From NCBI GenBank assembly GCA_008016945.1, contig SSGN01000157.1:1-6367 (forward strand): 6,367 nucleotides of DNA, written 5' to 3'. Each line of letters begins with the position of its first letter. Position 1 is the stretch's first letter. The notes under the pieces were generated by a model. It did not search any database. It worked only from the letters and a program-made list of their open reading frames with translations, and was not told where the DNA came from. The DNA is from Flavobacteriales bacterium. GTDB lineage: Bacteria > Bacteroidota > Bacteroidia > Flavobacteriales > PHOS-HE28. The translations under genes were made by a program, and so were the position numbers. Below are positions 1 to 5,744 of this stretch, in pieces.

Positions 1-238
1 CGAGATCGCGCGTCACGTCGACCGGCACTACACCGATGTCAGTAACGGTTACGACGGTCGATGACCTCGCGGCGGACTTGGCTGTGAAACGCGCGGCGAG
101 ATCCTCGCCCACCCCGGGGCGAGGCCCGCACTGCCGCGCCGCCAGCGTCGCACGCGCAGATTCGCGACGGCTTTCGTCGCCGGCCTTGACGCCGAGGTTG
201 GCGCGTACGCGCGCCAGGATGTCTTCACGGGAGTTCAT
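1..238 (-). CDS. lutC: LutC/YkgG-family lactate utilisation protein (LUD domain), N-terminal part, cut by the window edge
   Basis: The first 79 residues of a protein are visible, beginning MNSREDILARVRANLG, and the frame stays open to base 1. The start helix (SREDILARVRANL), followed by a basic linker and then a segment RFTAKSAARSSTVVTVTDIG with VPVDVTRDL, matches the N-terminal pattern of LutC/LldG proteins. These belong to the LUD-domain family, act with LutA and LutB in oxidising L-lactate to pyruvate in the cytoplasm, and are usually about 220 residues, so roughly two thirds is missing here. The ATG at 238-236 is preceded by AAGGA on the minus strand (bases 245-249) with 6 nt spacing, which supports the start. 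In typical lutABC operons lutC is last. Here it has no lutB upstream and faces modA divergently, so it is either first in its operon or stands alone. Recognition is by memory of the family pattern. Confidence 0.82.
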   Translation of the reverse strand, partial: MNSREDILARVRANLGVKAGDESRRESARATLAARQCGPRPGVGEDLAARFTAKSAARSSTVVTVTDIGVVPVDVTRDL

Positions 239-244
239 GCGCGA

Positions 245-249
245 TCCTT
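245..249 (-). promoter_or_regulatory. Shine-Dalgarno site of the lutC-like gene
   Basis: AAGGA on the minus strand lies 6 nt before the ATG at 238-236. It fixes that ATG as the start of the edge-cut lutC-like gene. Confidence 0.6.
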
Positions 250-342
250 CATTGGGTCAGCGGCGATGATAGCCCGGCCTGCCGCCTGTCGGGAACCGGG
301 CTTGCCGGATCTGTGGCGCGGGAGAGCGGACGTTGCGGCCAG

Positions 343-366
343 CGTTATATCCATTCGGATAGACAG
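343..366. promoter_or_regulatory. Degenerate ModE-type operator (Mo-box-like) upstream of modA
   Basis: Bases 343-350 read CGTTATAT, the left arm of the palindrome I recall for the E. coli modA operator. After an 8-nt spacer, bases 359-366 read ATAGACAG, which matches the expected right arm ATATAACG at only 5 of 8 positions. The overall 24-nt length equals the E. coli site. It lies about 75 nt before the modA start, where a repressor would act, and a modE gene is present in this window. On the minus strand the same bases contain TATAAC (349-344), which could serve as a -10 element for the divergent lutC-like gene, with a weak -35-like TTGGCT (370-365) at a short 15-nt spacing. One good arm alone may be chance in a short AT-richer patch. 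Confidence 0.35.
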
Positions 367-428
367 CCAACGCCCAAACAGGCACAATGGCCACTCGAAA
401 TATCCAAACGAACATAACGAAAATGCAA

Positions 429-433
429 AGGGA
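429..433 (+). promoter_or_regulatory. Shine-Dalgarno site deciding the modA start
   Basis: AGGGA lies 7 nt before the ATG at 441. This favours 441 over the in-frame ATGs at 387 and 423, which would put up to 18 extra polar residues in front of the signal peptide. Confidence 0.6.
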
Positions 434-440
434 AAACGGA

Positions 441-1193
441 ATGCAGCGAATGCAGCGCCTTATTTCTGCCGTGCTGCTTTGCCTGACCACCATGGCAGCA
501 CACGCTGGGGATACCCGGATCGCCGTGGCCGCGAATTTCTCGGTACCGGCAAAGCGGATCGCGGAGGCCTTCGAGCGTGCCAGCGGCCATAAGGCAACGC
601 TCGTCACCGGCGCCACCGGCAAGTTCTACGCACAGATCGTGAACGGCGCCCCGTTCGAAGTGCTGCTCGCCGCCGACGATGAAACGCCGGCGAAGCTGGA
701 GAAGGAAGGGCATGCGACCGGCACGCGCTTCACCTACGCCATCGGCCGCCTCGTGCTATGGAGTGCAAGCCCCGGCCTTGTCGACATTGACGGCGCCGTA
801 CTGAAGCGTGGCACCTTCCGTCATATCGCCGTCGCCAATCCCAGGCTGGCGCCGTACGGACAGGCGGCGACGGAAACCCTGGCAGCGCTTGGCCTCGCCG
901 AAGCGCTGCGGCCCCGCTTCGTGCTCGGAGAGAACATCGCGCAGACGCACCAGTTCGTCGCTTCCGGCAACGCCGAGCTCGGGTTCGTCGCGCTGGCGCA
1001 GGTGGCGAAGGACGGCAGGATCGGCGAAGGCTCTGGATGGATCGTGCCGGCGCAACTGCACCAGCCGATCCGCCAGGACGCCGTGCTGCTGGCGCGCGGC
1101 CGTGACAATGCGGCCGCGAAAGCGTTTCTTGAATGGCTGAAGGGCGACGACGCCAGGGCGACGATCCGCGGCTTCGGCTACGACCTGCCCTGA
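441..1193 (+). CDS. modA: Periplasmic molybdate-binding protein ModA
   Basis: Solute-binding component of the molybdate (and probably tungstate) ABC importer, 250 residues. Residues 1-22 form a signal peptide: basic MQRMQR start, hydrophobic LISAVLLCL core, and likely cleavage after AHA (22). Family features follow in order: IAVAANFS (27-34) and [17 protein letters not shown] (56-72) for the first oxyanion-binding loops, [16 protein letters not shown] (75-90), [19 protein letters not shown] (97-115), the NPRLAPYG loop (133-140), and [14 protein letters not shown] (174-187). This pattern resembles the Azotobacter ModA2 type more than E. coli ModA, and the expected ligand-loop tyrosine (Tyr139) is present. 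The ATG at 441 is chosen because of its AGGGA site and because it gives a clean signal peptide. It is the first gene of modABC, with modB 7 nt downstream. A possible degenerate ModE site lies upstream (343-366). Confidence 0.95.
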   Translation: MQRMQRLISAVLLCLTTMAAHAGDTRIAVAANFSVPAKRIAEAFERASGHKATLVTGATGKFYAQIVNGAPFEVLLAADDETPAKLEKEGHATGTRFTYAIGRLVLWSASPGLVDIDGAVLKRGTFRHIAVANPRLAPYGQAATETLAALGLAEALRPRFVLGENIAQTHQFVASGNAELGFVALAQVAKDGRIGEGSGWIVPAQLHQPIRQDAVLLARGRDNAAAKAFLEWLKGDDARATIRGFGYDLP

Positions 1194-1200
1194 CGCCACC

Positions 1201-1881
1201 ATGCCGCTCACTGACGCCGACTTTGCCGCCATCTGGCTGACGCTGAAACTGGCGACGCTGACCACCGCGCTGCTGCTCGTCGCCGGCACGCCGCTCGCGT
1301 GGTGGCTGGCGCGCACCGCGGCACGCTGGAAAGGTGCCGTCAGCGCGGTCGTCGCGCTGCCGCTGGTGCTGCCACCAACCGTGCTCGGCTTCTACCTGCT
1401 CGTAGCGATGGGGCCTGCCGGCCCGCTCGGCAGGCTGACGCAGGCAGCCGGCCTGGGCACGCTGCCATTCACCTTCGCCGGACTGGTCCTCGCCTCCTGC
1501 CTCTATTCGCTGCCCTTCGTCGTACAGCCGCTGCAGAATGCCTTCACGGCAATTCCCGAGCGCCTGCTGGAAGCGGCAGCGACACTGCGCGCATCGCCGC
1601 TCGATACCTTCTTCCACGTCGTCGTGCCGCTCGCCCGTCCCGGCTTCCTCACTGCCGCCGTGCTCGGCTTCGCACACACCGTCGGCGAGTTCGGCGTGGT
1701 GCTGATGATCGGCGGGAACATCCCGGAGAAGACGCGCGTCGTCTCGGTGCAGATCTACGACCACGTCGAGGCGCTCGAGTACGCGCAGGCGCACTGGCTG
1801 GCCGGTGGCATGCTGCTTTTCTCGTTCGTCGTCCTGCTCGCGCTCTACACGCTCAACCCGGCGATGCGGAGGCAGACATGA
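1201..1881 (+). CDS. modB: Molybdate ABC transporter permease ModB
   Basis: Inner-membrane channel subunit, 226 residues, the normal length for ModB. Hydrophobic segments are visible at about residues 13-35, 45-70, 91-112, 147-171 and 199-218, giving the usual five helices. The motif [15 protein letters not shown] (53-67) and the end of the coupling region, [18 protein letters not shown] (162-179), are typical. The cytoplasmic EAA loop that contacts ModC is at about 124-146 ([15 protein letters not shown]). The glycine usual after EAA is arginine here (Arg130), a variant I recall from other proteobacterial ModB proteins. The gene starts 7 nt after modA without a clear ribosome-binding site, so translation is probably coupled to modA. 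Its stop overlaps the modC start in ATGA. Confidence 0.95.
   Translation: MPLTDADFAAIWLTLKLATLTTALLLVAGTPLAWWLARTAARWKGAVSAVVALPLVLPPTVLGFYLLVAMGPAGPLGRLTQAAGLGTLPFTFAGLVLASCLYSLPFVVQPLQNAFTAIPERLLEAAATLRASPLDTFFHVVVPLARPGFLTAAVLGFAHTVGEFGVVLMIGGNIPEKTRVVSVQIYDHVEALEYAQAHWLAGGMLLFSFVVLLALYTLNPAMRRQT
1868..1872 (+). promoter_or_regulatory. Shine-Dalgarno site deciding the modC start
   Basis: GGAGG inside the end of modB lies 5 nt before the ATG at 1878. It fixes the start within a frame that stays open far upstream through modB. Confidence 0.7.
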
Positions 1882-2957
1882 GCGCGGACGGCATCGACCT
1901 CCGCCTGCAACTCACCCGCACGAGCTTCGCGCTCGACGTAGACCTGCGGCTACCGGCGCGCGGCATCAGCGCGATCTTCGGCGCCTCCGGCTCGGGCAAG
2001 ACGACCCTCCTGCGCACCGTCGCCGGGCTGGAACGATGCGCGCACGGTCGTCTCGATATTGCCGGCGAGGTCTGGCAAGACAGTGCGGCCGGTGTCTTCG
2101 TACCGCCGCACCTGCGCCCGCTCGGCTACGTCTTCCAGGACGCTGCACTCTTTCCGCACCTTTCGGTGCGCGACAACCTCGCCTTCGGACGCCGGCGCAC
2201 AGGAGACACCACGCCACCGGATGCGGCAGCGGTAGTCGCACTGTTGGGCATCGGCCCACTGCTTGATCGCCGTCCGGACCGTCTCTCCGGGGGGGAGCAG
2301 CAGCGCGTTGCCATCGCTCGCGCACTGCTCGCGAAGCCGCGTCTGCTGTTGATGGACGAACCGCTCGCCGCACTCGACGAACAACGCAAGGCGGAGTTCC
2401 TGCCCTGGCTGGAGAGGCTGCACGACGAGCTGGACATCCCGGTGCTTTATGTCAGCCATGCGCTGCCGGAAGTGGCACGACTGGCTGACCATCTGGTGCT
2501 GCTGGAGCAGGGTCGCGTGCGCGCCGAGGGGCCGCTCGCCGAACTGCTGCCGCGGCTCGACCTGCCGCTGTCGCACGGTGAGGAGGCTTTCGTCGTGATC
2601 GCGGCAACGGTCGGCGCCTACGATGCCGACTACGCGCTCGCCCGTCTCGACTTCGCCGGGCAGTCGCTCTGGGCTCCCAGCGCGCCGCGCACTCCGGGAG
2701 CAGCCGTTCGCGTGCGCATCCAGGCGCGCGATGTCAGCCTGGCGCTGGCGCCCCATGACGATTCAAGCATCCTCAATACGCTTCCCGCGACGATAACGGC
2801 GCTGGAGGAGCAACCCCCGGGGCGAGTGCTGGCAGGACTTGATATCGGCGGTACCGCCATGCTCGCGCGCGTGACGAAACGATCGTCGGCATTTCTCGGG
2901 CTGACGCGTGGAAAGACGCTTCAGGCGCAGATCAAGAGCGTGGCGCTCCTCGATTGA
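1878..2957 (+). CDS. modC: Molybdate ABC transporter ATP-binding protein ModC with C-terminal Mop domain
   Basis: ATPase that powers molybdate import, 359 residues, close to the usual ModC length of about 350. Motifs in order: Walker A GASGSGKT (35-42), Q-loop [18 protein letters not shown] (84-101), signature [15 protein letters not shown] (136-150), Walker B LLLMDEP (156-162), D-loop around ALD (165-167), and the switch histidine in YVSH (His194). All catalytic residues are present. The C-terminal part (about 296-359, from [16 protein letters not shown]) is a single Mop/TOBE domain, which in ModC proteins binds molybdate and can regulate uptake. The frame is open upstream through modB, but the ATG at 1878 has GGAGG 5 nt before it and gives the standard N-terminus. 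The ATGA overlap with modB indicates coupled translation. It is the last gene of modABC, and a hairpin begins at its stop codon. Confidence 0.96.
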   Translation: MSADGIDLRLQLTRTSFALDVDLRLPARGISAIFGASGSGKTTLLRTVAGLERCAHGRLDIAGEVWQDSAAGVFVPPHLRPLGYVFQDAALFPHLSVRDNLAFGRRRTGDTTPPDAAAVVALLGIGPLLDRRPDRLSGGEQQRVAIARALLAKPRLLLMDEPLAALDEQRKAEFLPWLERLHDELDIPVLYVSHALPEVARLADHLVLLEQGRVRAEGPLAELLPRLDLPLSHGEEAFVVIAATVGAYDADYALARLDFAGQSLWAPSAPRTPGAAVRVRIQARDVSLALAPHDDSSILNTLPATITALEEQPPGRVLAGLDIGGTAMLARVTKRSSAFLGLTRGKTLQAQIKSVALLD

Positions 2958-2995
2958 CAGGCGGCAGCGCAAAGCTTGCCGAAACCTTCCTGTCA
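2955..2995 (+). other. Imperfect stem-loop at the end of modC (possible weak terminator or processing hairpin)
   Basis: TGACAGG (2955-2961, including the modC stop) pairs exactly with CCTGTCA (2989-2995). Just inside, CGGCA (2962-2966) pairs with TGCCG (2977-2981), leaving a one-sided bulge of 7 nt and a 10-nt loop. There is no T-tract after it, so it is not a standard rho-independent terminator. It could protect the modABC mRNA end or attenuate read-through into the porin. Confidence 0.4.
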
Positions 2996-3001
2996 CAGGA
3001 A
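2987..3001. repeat. Perfect 7-bp inverted repeat around one base (operator-like palindrome)
   Basis: TTCCTGT-C-ACAGGAA is fully symmetric. The one-base centre (or a 3-nt loop with 6-bp arms) fits a dimeric protein-binding site better than an RNA hairpin. It lies about 150 nt before the porin start and overlaps the right arm of the hairpin that begins at the modC stop. The binding protein, if any, is unknown. Confidence 0.4.
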
Positions 3002-3012
3002 TGAAACCGTCG

Positions 3013-3036
3013 ATCTATAAGCTTATTCATAAAGAT
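3013..3036. promoter_or_regulatory. AT-rich imperfect inverted repeat in the porin leader, possible promoter/operator
   Basis: ATCTATAA (3013-3020) and ATAAAGAT (3029-3036) form an inverted repeat matching at 6 of 8 positions across an 8-nt spacer. A perfect 10-bp palindrome ATAAGCTTAT (3017-3026) lies within it. TATAAG (3016-3021) is a reasonable -10 candidate for the porin, but no convincing -35 is found 16-18 nt upstream. The patch stands out as AT-rich in a GC-rich window, as promoters do. Its 24-nt span equals that of a ModE box, but the arms do not match that box closely. Confidence 0.35.
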
Positions 3037-3140
3037 TCGTCGACACGACGGCGCTTCATTTCTAACCTGCCGACAAATCAAGCGGCCCGGCAGATCGATA
3101 CCTGCCTGAATGCGCTTTGACGGTTTTCGTCTTTATCAAC

Positions 3141-3145
3141 AGGAG
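3141..3145 (+). promoter_or_regulatory. Shine-Dalgarno site deciding the porin start
   Basis: AGGAG lies 7 nt before the ATG at 3153. It rules out the upstream in-frame TTG at 3117, which would add 12 residues in front of a complete signal peptide. Confidence 0.75.
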
Positions 3146-3152
3146 CAAATCC

Positions 3153-4292
3153 ATGACTGCAGTTCAAAAGAAACTGAGCGCGCTGGCCATCGCCGCGGCG
3201 TTCGCCGGCAGCGCATGCGCGCAGACCAACGTCACGATCTACGGCGTTGCCGATGCGGGCTTCGTGAATTCGTCGGGCGACCGGGCGAACGGCGCCAAGA
3301 ATGCCAACTTCAACGGCATCAACTCCGGAATCATGAGCGGTTCGCGCCTCGGCTTCAAGGGCGAGGAGGGCCTCGGCAACGGGCTGAAGGCGGTCTTCCT
3401 GCTCGAGTACTCGCTGGGTATTGACGTCAACGGTGGTGTCGGTAGCGCTACCGGTTCCTCAGCGAACAGCCGCCAGTCCTACGTCGGCCTGAGCCATAAC
3501 CGCTTCGGTACGGTCGCACTGGGCCGCCAGTACGCACCCGGCTACAACGCCGCATCCCGCAACAACCCCTTCGGCGGCTCGACTGCGCAGGCACCGTTGA
3601 ACCTGCTGACTGCAGCGGCCGGCAACTCGCTGTCCGCCAACGAAGCATCGCGCATCAATAACGCCGTCACGTACGCCTCGCCGGTCTGGAACGGCTTCTC
3701 CGCCAATGCCATCTACGGCTTCGCGGAAAACGGCGGCACCACGGCCGACGGCATCAGCCAGGGGAACGGCGGCGTTTTTGGCGCCGGACTCAACTATGCG
3801 AACGGGCCGATCAACCTCGATCTCGTCTTCCAGCAGCGCTCCGGCGTCGCCACCAACCCGGTCACCACGTCGCCCGTCACGACCGTCTCCACCCAGGACA
3901 ACATCAATGAGTGGGCCCTGCTGGGGTCGTATGACTTCAAGGTCGTGAAGGTCTTCGGCTCCTACCAGAGCCAGGATGACAACAATGGCACGTCGGCACG
4001 TGAAGGCAGCAACAAGACCTGGCAGGTCGGTGCCAACATTCCGGTATTCGGCAACGGCTCGATCCAGGCCAGCTACGCCAAGCTGAGCTGGGACCGCACT
4101 GGCGCCGGGGACAATACCGCCTGGGCGCTTGGCTATCGCCACGCACTCTCGAAGCGCACCACGCTGTACACGACCTACACCCTCGTCGACAACGACAACA
4201 ATGCGCTGGCCGCTGCGGGCTATCTGTCGCAGACCCGTGCGATCGGCGAGAAGAACGCCACTTTGACGGCCGGTCTGAACCACACGTTCTGA
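3153..4292 (+). CDS. Outer-membrane general porin (Gram-negative porin, Neisseria/Burkholderia type)
   Basis: A 379-residue beta-barrel porin that would form trimeric diffusion channels in the outer membrane. Residues 1-23 are a signal peptide (KK, then LSALAIAAAFAGSACA), with cleavage before QTNVTIYG. The first strand NVTIYGVADAGF (26-37) is the hallmark opening of betaproteobacterial porins. Other family segments are SRLGFKGEEGLGNGLKAVF (64-82), RQSYVGLSHNRFGTVALGRQ (108-127), NNAVTYASPVWNGF (169-182) and YRHALSKRTTLYTTYT (328-343). The chain ends in the strand AGLNHTF, with the terminal phenylalanine needed for recognition by the Bam assembly machinery. A Thr-rich stretch (about 236-246) with a doubled PVTT unit probably lies in a surface loop. 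The gene follows modC by 195 nt and likely has its own promoter. Whether it admits molybdate is unknown, as sequence alone does not give selectivity. Confidence 0.92.
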   Translation: MTAVQKKLSALAIAAAFAGSACAQTNVTIYGVADAGFVNSSGDRANGAKNANFNGINSGIMSGSRLGFKGEEGLGNGLKAVFLLEYSLGIDVNGGVGSATGSSANSRQSYVGLSHNRFGTVALGRQYAPGYNAASRNNPFGGSTAQAPLNLLTAAAGNSLSANEASRINNAVTYASPVWNGFSANAIYGFAENGGTTADGISQGNGGVFGAGLNYANGPINLDLVFQQRSGVATNPVTTSPVTTVSTQDNINEWALLGSYDFKVVKVFGSYQSQDDNNGTSAREGSNKTWQVGANIPVFGNGSIQASYAKLSWDRTGAGDNTAWALGYRHALSKRTTLYTTYTLVDNDNNALAAAGYLSQTRAIGEKNATLTAGLNHTF

Positions 4293-4329
4293 TCCACACC
4301 AGTAGCCGAAGCAGCAGGCACTGGTTCAT

Positions 4330-4364
4330 AAAAAAAGCCGCCCGGGGTCACCGGGCGGCTTTTT
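4330..4364. terminator. Bidirectional rho-independent terminator between porin and modE
   Basis: A 9-bp perfect GC-rich stem, GCCGCCCGG (4337-4345) with CCGGGCGGC (4351-4359), closes a 5-nt loop. It is flanked by a run of seven A (4330-4336) and a run of five T (4360-4364), followed by C and four more T. On the plus strand the T-run ends the porin transcript 38 nt after its stop. On the minus strand the A-run becomes the U-tract that ends the modE transcript about 20 nt after its stop. It serves both convergent units. Confidence 0.93.
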
Positions 4365-4384
4365 CGTTTTCGGCCTTCGGAAGA

Positions 4385-4765
4385 TCAGCCATCCTTCGGC
4401 AAGGGTTTGAGGAGCTTCCTGAACGGCCCGAATTCAGTGGCAACGGCCTGGGCTGCGAGCTGCTCCATCCTTCGATAGCGCTGCAGCACATCAATACCGA
4501 AATCGGTGAGTTGCGCACCGCCACCACCGCTACCGCCGGTGGCCGTGCAAACGAGCGGGGTGACGAACGCTGCATTCACCGCTTCGACCAGCAGCCACGC
4601 GCGACGGTACGACATGCCCATCTCGCGTGCGGCAGCGGATATGGAACCGCTCCGGCCAATCGCCTCCAGCAGCTCGGCGCGACCGGGTCCGATCGCGATG
4701 CTGGCACCGAGCAATACCCGCAGGCGGGGTCCGGATGCTGCCTTGTGTCGCGGTTTTTTCGGCAT
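4385..4765 (-). CDS. modE: ModE-type molybdate-responsive regulator, DNA-binding domain only
   Basis: A 126-residue protein matching the N-terminal winged helix-turn-helix of ModE. The helix-turn-helix region is LLEAIGRSGSISAAAREMGM with SYRRAWLLVEAVN, and the wing carries the diagnostic ATGGSGGGGAQLTDFG, very close to E. coli ModE. Full-length ModE has about 260 residues with two C-terminal Mop domains that bind molybdate. These are absent here, and the gene ends cleanly at TGA before a terminator, so this looks like a natural short form rather than a broken gene. The ATG at 4765 is preferred. A GTG at 4810 would add 15 residues and overlap the dehydrogenase, and it has no ribosome-binding site. 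The ATG has only a weak GGGAA (4774-4778). The start lies 19 nt after the dehydrogenase stop, suggesting cotranscription. A likely target is the modA promoter. Confidence 0.88.
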   Translation of the reverse strand: MPKKPRHKAASGPRLRVLLGASIAIGPGRAELLEAIGRSGSISAAAREMGMSYRRAWLLVEAVNAAFVTPLVCTATGGSGGGGAQLTDFGIDVLQRYRRMEQLAAQAVATEFGPFRKLLKPLPKDG

Positions 4766-4784
4766 ACGGCGCGTTCCCGTGCGA

Positions 4785-5741
4785 TCAAACCACGCAATTG
4801 CGCGGCTCACCGCGCGCGAAGGCTTCGATATTGTCGATCAGCTGGTCGGCGAGGGCCTGCATCGCCGGCCGGCTCGCCCATGCGACGTGCGGTGTCAGCA
4901 GGAAATTGGGCAGGGCCAGCAGTTCGGGCGCCAGCAGCGGGTTACCTTCGCGTGGCGGCTCCTTCGTGAGCACATCGAAACCGGCACCGGCAATCCAGCC
5001 TTCCCGCAGCGCAGCGACCAGCGCCGCTTCATCGACGAGGCCGCCGCGCGCGGTATTGATGAGCAACGCCGAGGATTTCATTGCGCGCAGTTCGGTGGCA
5101 CCGATCAGGCCTTGCGTTTCGGGTGTCAGCGGGCAGTGCAGCGAAACCACGTCAGCCGCCGCCAAGGCTTCGGCGAACGGCGTGTAGCCGGGGCGGCAGT
5201 GGGCGGCCCCCTTGCGCTCGGCCTTCAGCACGCGCATCCCGAAGGCTTCGGCCAGCCGCACCACGCCGTCGCCGAGCGAACCGCTGCCGATGACTGCCAG
5301 CGTCGCACCATGGAGATCCCGGATCGGATGGTCGAAGAAGCAGAACTGCTCGCTCTCCTGCCAGCGTCCGGCCTGTACCGAATCGCGGTAGGCGATGAGG
5401 TTGCGGGAGAGTGCCAGCATCAACGCGATGGCGTGCTCGGGCACCGTATGCACGGCGTAGCCGCGGATGTTGGAGACGACGATGCCGCGCGCACGACAGG
5501 CGTCGAGGTCGACATTGTTGGTGCCGGTGGCGGCGACGGCGATCATCTTCAGCATCGGCAGGCGCGCTATCGTCGCCGCATCGAGTACCAGCTTGTTCAC
5601 GATGGCGATCGTCGCACCGGTCAGCCGCGCTTCGACCTCGGCCTGCAGGGTCCTCGCATGCTCGATCCAGTCATGATCGCAGGCCGGCCGACGGACGTCG
5701 GCGATGATCGACTCGCGCTCGAGGTAGACGATGCGTTCCAC
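4785..5741 (-). CDS. D-isomer-specific 2-hydroxyacid dehydrogenase (hydroxypyruvate/glycerate dehydrogenase-like)
   Basis: A 318-residue cytoplasmic NAD(P)H-dependent oxidoreductase that interconverts a 2-keto acid and a D-2-hydroxy acid. The substrate-domain signature is AATGTNNVDLDACRARGIVVSN (split over 70-91), followed by VPEHAIALMLALSRNL (100-115). The nucleotide-binding glycine motif is GSGSLG (152-157). The catalytic triad is complete: Arg232 in NTARGG, Glu261 in LTKEPP and His285 in TPHVAW. The residue at the end of the second Rossmann strand is Glu175, an acidic residue that usually favours NADH over NADPH. FCFFDHPIRDL (133-143) resembles hydroxypyruvate reductases of the HprA group, but the exact substrate is not certain. 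Translation starts at GTG, with GGAAG 7 nt before it, only 3 nt after the stop of the upstream gene, so the two are probably coupled. modE follows 19 nt downstream. Confidence 0.9.
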   Translation of the reverse strand: MERIVYLERESIIADVRRPACDHDWIEHARTLQAEVEARLTGATIAIVNKLVLDAATIARLPMLKMIAVAATGTNNVDLDACRARGIVVSNIRGYAVHTVPEHAIALMLALSRNLIAYRDSVQAGRWQESEQFCFFDHPIRDLHGATLAVIGSGSLGDGVVRLAEAFGMRVLKAERKGAAHCRPGYTPFAEALAAADVVSLHCPLTPETQGLIGATELRAMKSSALLINTARGGLVDEAALVAALREGWIAGAGFDVLTKEPPREGNPLLAPELLALPNFLLTPHVAWASRPAMQALADQLIDNIEAFARGEPRNCVV

Positions 5742-5744
5742 GAT

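Noticed and set aside
36..269. 77-residue plus-strand open frame at the left end
   Set aside because: It overlaps the lutC-like gene on the other strand, which shows a real family pattern. This frame shows none.
387..440. Longer modA start at ATG 387 or 423
   Set aside because: It would place polar residues before the signal peptide. The ATG at 441 has a better ribosome-binding site.
239..440. Molybdenum-cofactor riboswitch upstream of modA
   Set aside because: No extended conserved stem structure could be recognised in the short leader. Regulation by ModE is the simpler reading.
730..1794. 354-residue open frame on the minus strand across modA and modB
   Set aside because: It is antisense to two clear genes, has Arg/Gly-rich low-complexity content, and matches no family. 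It is a by-product of high GC.
1299..1877. Upstream extension of the modC frame through modB
   Set aside because: The translated extension is Arg/Ala-rich with no domain. The ATG at 1878 has GGAGG and gives the standard ModC N-terminus.
1950..2756. 268-residue minus-strand open frame inside modC
   Set aside because: It is a shadow of a gene with every ABC motif intact. It has no ribosome-binding site or recognisable domain.
3459..4283. 274-residue minus-strand open frame opposite the porin
   Set aside because: It mirrors the porin codons and has no recognisable domain. The porin reading is unmistakable.
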